Positions 6,346 through 8,169 of a DNA stretch of 8,169 bases are shown here, in pieces. The stretch lies in assembly GCA_024244665.1 (NCBI GenBank), contig JAAEOI010000329.1, forward strand, positions 1 to 8,169, in the 5' to 3' direction. Numbering within the stretch: the stretch's first letter is position 1; each line of letters opens with the position of its first letter. A program made the position numbers and the translations under genes. Under the pieces are notes generated by a model that had not been told where the DNA came from, ran no database searches, and saw only the letters and a list, made by a program, of their open reading frames with translations. Source of the DNA: Bacteroidota bacterium (GTDB lineage: Bacteria > Bacteroidota > Bacteroidia > Bacteroidales > GCA-2748055).

Positions 6346-8169
6346 TTATTCACTGACAGGCTCCCTCTGGCCTGAGGCCGAAGAGATCGTAGGGGTAGGC
6401 CGAAAATCTTCATGTTCCTTGTATTTCAGGTTCTTCCTCCCAAAATAGGTGCCGTAATACTGGGCATTGGAATCGATCCATGTTGAGAGCCGGACCAGCT
6501 CTTCCCTGCTCAGCTTCACATCCCAATGCCCCTCCATGACCATTTTCATCAGACTGCTTGTATGCGATCCAACTGTTTTCGGCGGCAGATAATGAACATT
6601 CTGCTCTTTGGGATGGTTTTCGCCAATCAGCATACCCAGGTAGTCCGGATCTTTTATTGGGCGTACTCTTCTTTCGGGAACAAGATTTTCATAGGATTTA
6701 CAGAAGAAGGTAGTCAGCTCACCCGACAGGCTGAGTCCGCCTTTCGGTACATCTTCCGAATGACAATCAATGCAGTGTTTGTCCCATATGGGCTGAACAT
6801 CTGTCATGTAGTCCAGGGGACGCAATCCCGACTCCTCTCCGGGCTGGGGTCCGGGTAGCCCCGGCTCTTTTGCAAAGGCCATGGGCTGACTGTTCCCGTA
6901 ATACGCTGCCTCATTCTGCCTCTCATGACATCCGGTACATGAGCGTATCTCTCCCGGTCTGAAATTATTAAATGTCCGTTCACGCTGAATCTCCATGAAG
7001 TTCTCATCCAACAACTGGAAAAACAGATTTTTATCTGCCGGTACCAGAAAGTAGGCAGATCCATCCTCCTCAACGGGAACAACACCATGCTGCAGCTTCA
7101 GCCCGAGATGGGTATCCTTTGTGATAATTGCATGCTGCTGGTCATATGTATCACGGCCCCAAAATGTTCTTGCTGACCATGGCCTCGGTACCTGTTCATT
7201 TACCCGAATATATTTTACCTCCTCCGGATCTATTCCCTCCATGCCATGGCTGGCATTGGTGATAAGAACTGCTGCCTGCCCCTTTTCCTTTAGCCGGGGA
7301 TCCAGCATCGAATTGATTACAGGAGGAGCTTTTCTGGATTCATACGGAGTGGGTTGCCAGCAGGAGATCTCAGGATCCCGGTGAATAGGAATGTGGTTCC
7401 CGAAATCATCAATCAGATAGAGACCCCATGCTGTCTTATCATTGAAATAGCTTGATGGATTATGAGCCACCAGAAACATCTTATCGGAAAGTGGATATGG
7501 ATCGCAGTAGAGGGGACCGTAGTCGGAGCGCTTCCACTCACCTCGCGAGAACTGGAAAACACCTTGTTCAGAACGAATATCTGTATCCGGAGTAATGTAC
7601 GACATGGGTTCGCGACTCCTCAGATCCGTGTTGATATCAATCTTCAGGACTGTACCAACGCCATTAAACGGACAGCAGTGGGGTGTTCCAAGGCATGTGA
7701 ACATACTGGAGTATCCGGGAATCTGCCTGCCCATCAGCAGGGTAGGTGGCAAAGCCAGGGTGTTCCCGTAAATTTCCACAGGATTTGTTCCGTCGGGACG
7801 CATAGACCATAAACATTTTACAGAGACGGCCCCTTTATCAACATACTCCCAGCGGGTATAAAGAATCCTTCCGTCGTTCATCACAGAAGGGTTTGATTCA
7901 CTGACGGAGTTATTTGATAACTTCTCCATATCGCTTCCGTCCCCATCCATTCGGTATAATACAGTTGTGCTAAAATTGTCAGGAGCATCGCATAGAATCC
8001 CATACTGGCAGCGGGTGGATATGAAACATATCTTTCCATCGGGAAGATAAACCGGGTGCATATCATCGGTTCCATGATGATACTCCTCGGTTACACGGTA
8101 TAGCCTTATCAATTCATCTTCATTTGCAGGGGGAGTTGTCAACTGACTCAGGTTGTCACTGCCAATCTC
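6346..8169 (-). CDS. HzsA-related beta-propeller diheme cytochrome c, 5' end beyond window
   Basis: Exported protein joining a TolB/PD40-type beta-propeller to a two-heme c-type cytochrome region; probably periplasmic electron transfer or redox chemistry of unknown substrate. Reading from 8169 the frame stays open (607 residues visible), so the TTG at 8142 is not a real start and the signal peptide lies off the edge. Residues about 25-130 contain propeller strands: HPVYLPDGKICFISTR, RMDGDGSDMEKLS, NPSVMNDGRILYTRWEYVD and WSMRPDGTNPVEIYG. Then comes a Cys/His-rich stretch (CLGTPHCCPFNG, about 177-188). Heme 1 is CTGCH (Cys411, Cys414, His415) and heme 2 is CIDCH (Cys466, Cys469, His470). Heme 2 is followed by GSHTSSLMKMVMEGH and by LVRLSTWIDSNAQYYGTY, common endings in this family. 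The layout matches proteins labelled HzsA-related after the anammox hydrazine synthase alpha subunit, but similarity does not imply hydrazine synthesis. It faces the glucan genes tail to tail, with no evident link in function. Confidence 0.85.
   Translation of the reverse strand, partial: EIGSDNLSQLTTPPANEDELIRLYRVTEEYHHGTDDMHPVYLPDGKICFISTRCQYGILCDAPDNFSTTVLYRMDGDGSDMEKLSNNSVSESNPSVMNDGRILYTRWEYVDKGAVSVKCLWSMRPDGTNPVEIYGNTLALPPTLLMGRQIPGYSSMFTCLGTPHCCPFNGVGTVLKIDINTDLRSREPMSYITPDTDIRSEQGVFQFSRGEWKRSDYGPLYCDPYPLSDKMFLVAHNPSSYFNDKTAWGLYLIDDFGNHIPIHRDPEISCWQPTPYESRKAPPVINSMLDPRLKEKGQAAVLITNASHGMEGIDPEEVKYIRVNEQVPRPWSARTFWGRDTYDQQHAIITKDTHLGLKLQHGVVPVEEDGSAYFLVPADKNLFFQLLDENFMEIQRERTFNNFRPGEIRSCTGCHERQNEAAYYGNSQPMAFAKEPGLPGPQPGEESGLRPLDYMTDVQPIWDKHCIDCHSEDVPKGGLSLSGELTTFFCKSYENLVPERRVRPIKDPDYLGMLIGENHPKEQNVHYLPPKTVGSHTSSLMKMVMEGHWDVKLSREELVRLSTWIDSNAQYYGTYFGRKNLKYKEHEDFRPTPTISSASGQREPVSE

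Noticed and set aside
8140..8142. TTG 8142 as start of the minus-strand cytochrome gene
   Set aside because: The frame continues open to the window edge, and an exported c-type cytochrome needs a signal peptide, which is absent here.
6346..8169. Annotating the minus-strand gene as true hydrazine synthase subunit A (anammox)
   Set aside because: The expected Tyr ligand position after the first CxxCH is Asn, no other anammox genes are visible, and the neighbours indicate a sugar-using heterotroph.
1..8169. CRISPR arrays, tRNAs, rRNAs, IS ends, long direct or inverted repeats
   Set aside because: Reading both strands showed no repeated spacer pattern, no tRNA-like cloverleaf motif, no transposase fragment and no repeat beyond short chance matches.

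Overview
The window reads as part of a carbohydrate-use locus from a Gram-negative bacterium, most likely a member of the Bacteroidota. The reasons are a Bacteroidetes-like -33/-7 promoter (TTTG ... TGTATTTG), weak A-rich translation starts, a lipoprotein glycosidase, and a sugar porter of the large-loop kind I associate with this phylum. The phylum call is inference, because there is no rRNA or other marker gene. Essentially the whole window is coding. I found no tRNA, rRNA, CRISPR, insertion sequence or long repeat.

Bases 1-6273 (+ strand) carry three genes in series: (1) the 3' nine-tenths or so of a sugar-porter-family MFS transporter; (2) starting 10 bases after it, a lipoprotein with a clan GH-A (TIM-barrel) glycosidase domain and a C-terminal Ig-like domain; (3) after a 114-base gap that holds a candidate promoter, a very large cytoplasmic glycoside phosphorylase of the GH94/GH149/GH161 type. 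By size and motifs the third gene best fits GH149, whose characterised members phosphorolyse beta-1,3-oligoglucans. Together they suggest a compact pathway: the envelope lipoprotein cuts a beta-glucan (probably a beta-1,3-glucan such as laminarin), the MFS porter imports the products, and the phosphorylase releases glucose 1-phosphate in the cytoplasm without spending ATP. No SusC/SusD pair is visible. The substrate and the coupling of the three steps are inferred.

Bases 6346-8169 (- strand) hold the C-terminal part of an unrelated, convergently transcribed gene. It encodes an exported protein with TolB/PD40-type beta-propeller repeats followed by two c-type heme motifs (CxxCH), resembling the family often labelled HzsA-related (hydrazine synthase alpha-subunit-like). 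Its N-terminus and signal peptide lie beyond base 8169. The 72 bases between the convergent genes contain only a weak imperfect hairpin.

Nothing here demonstrates a wholly new system. The points most worth following are the minimal SusCD-free module, the unassigned GH-A lipoprotein family, the 70-residue insertion in the transporter, and the HzsA-like diheme protein in a probable non-anammox organism.
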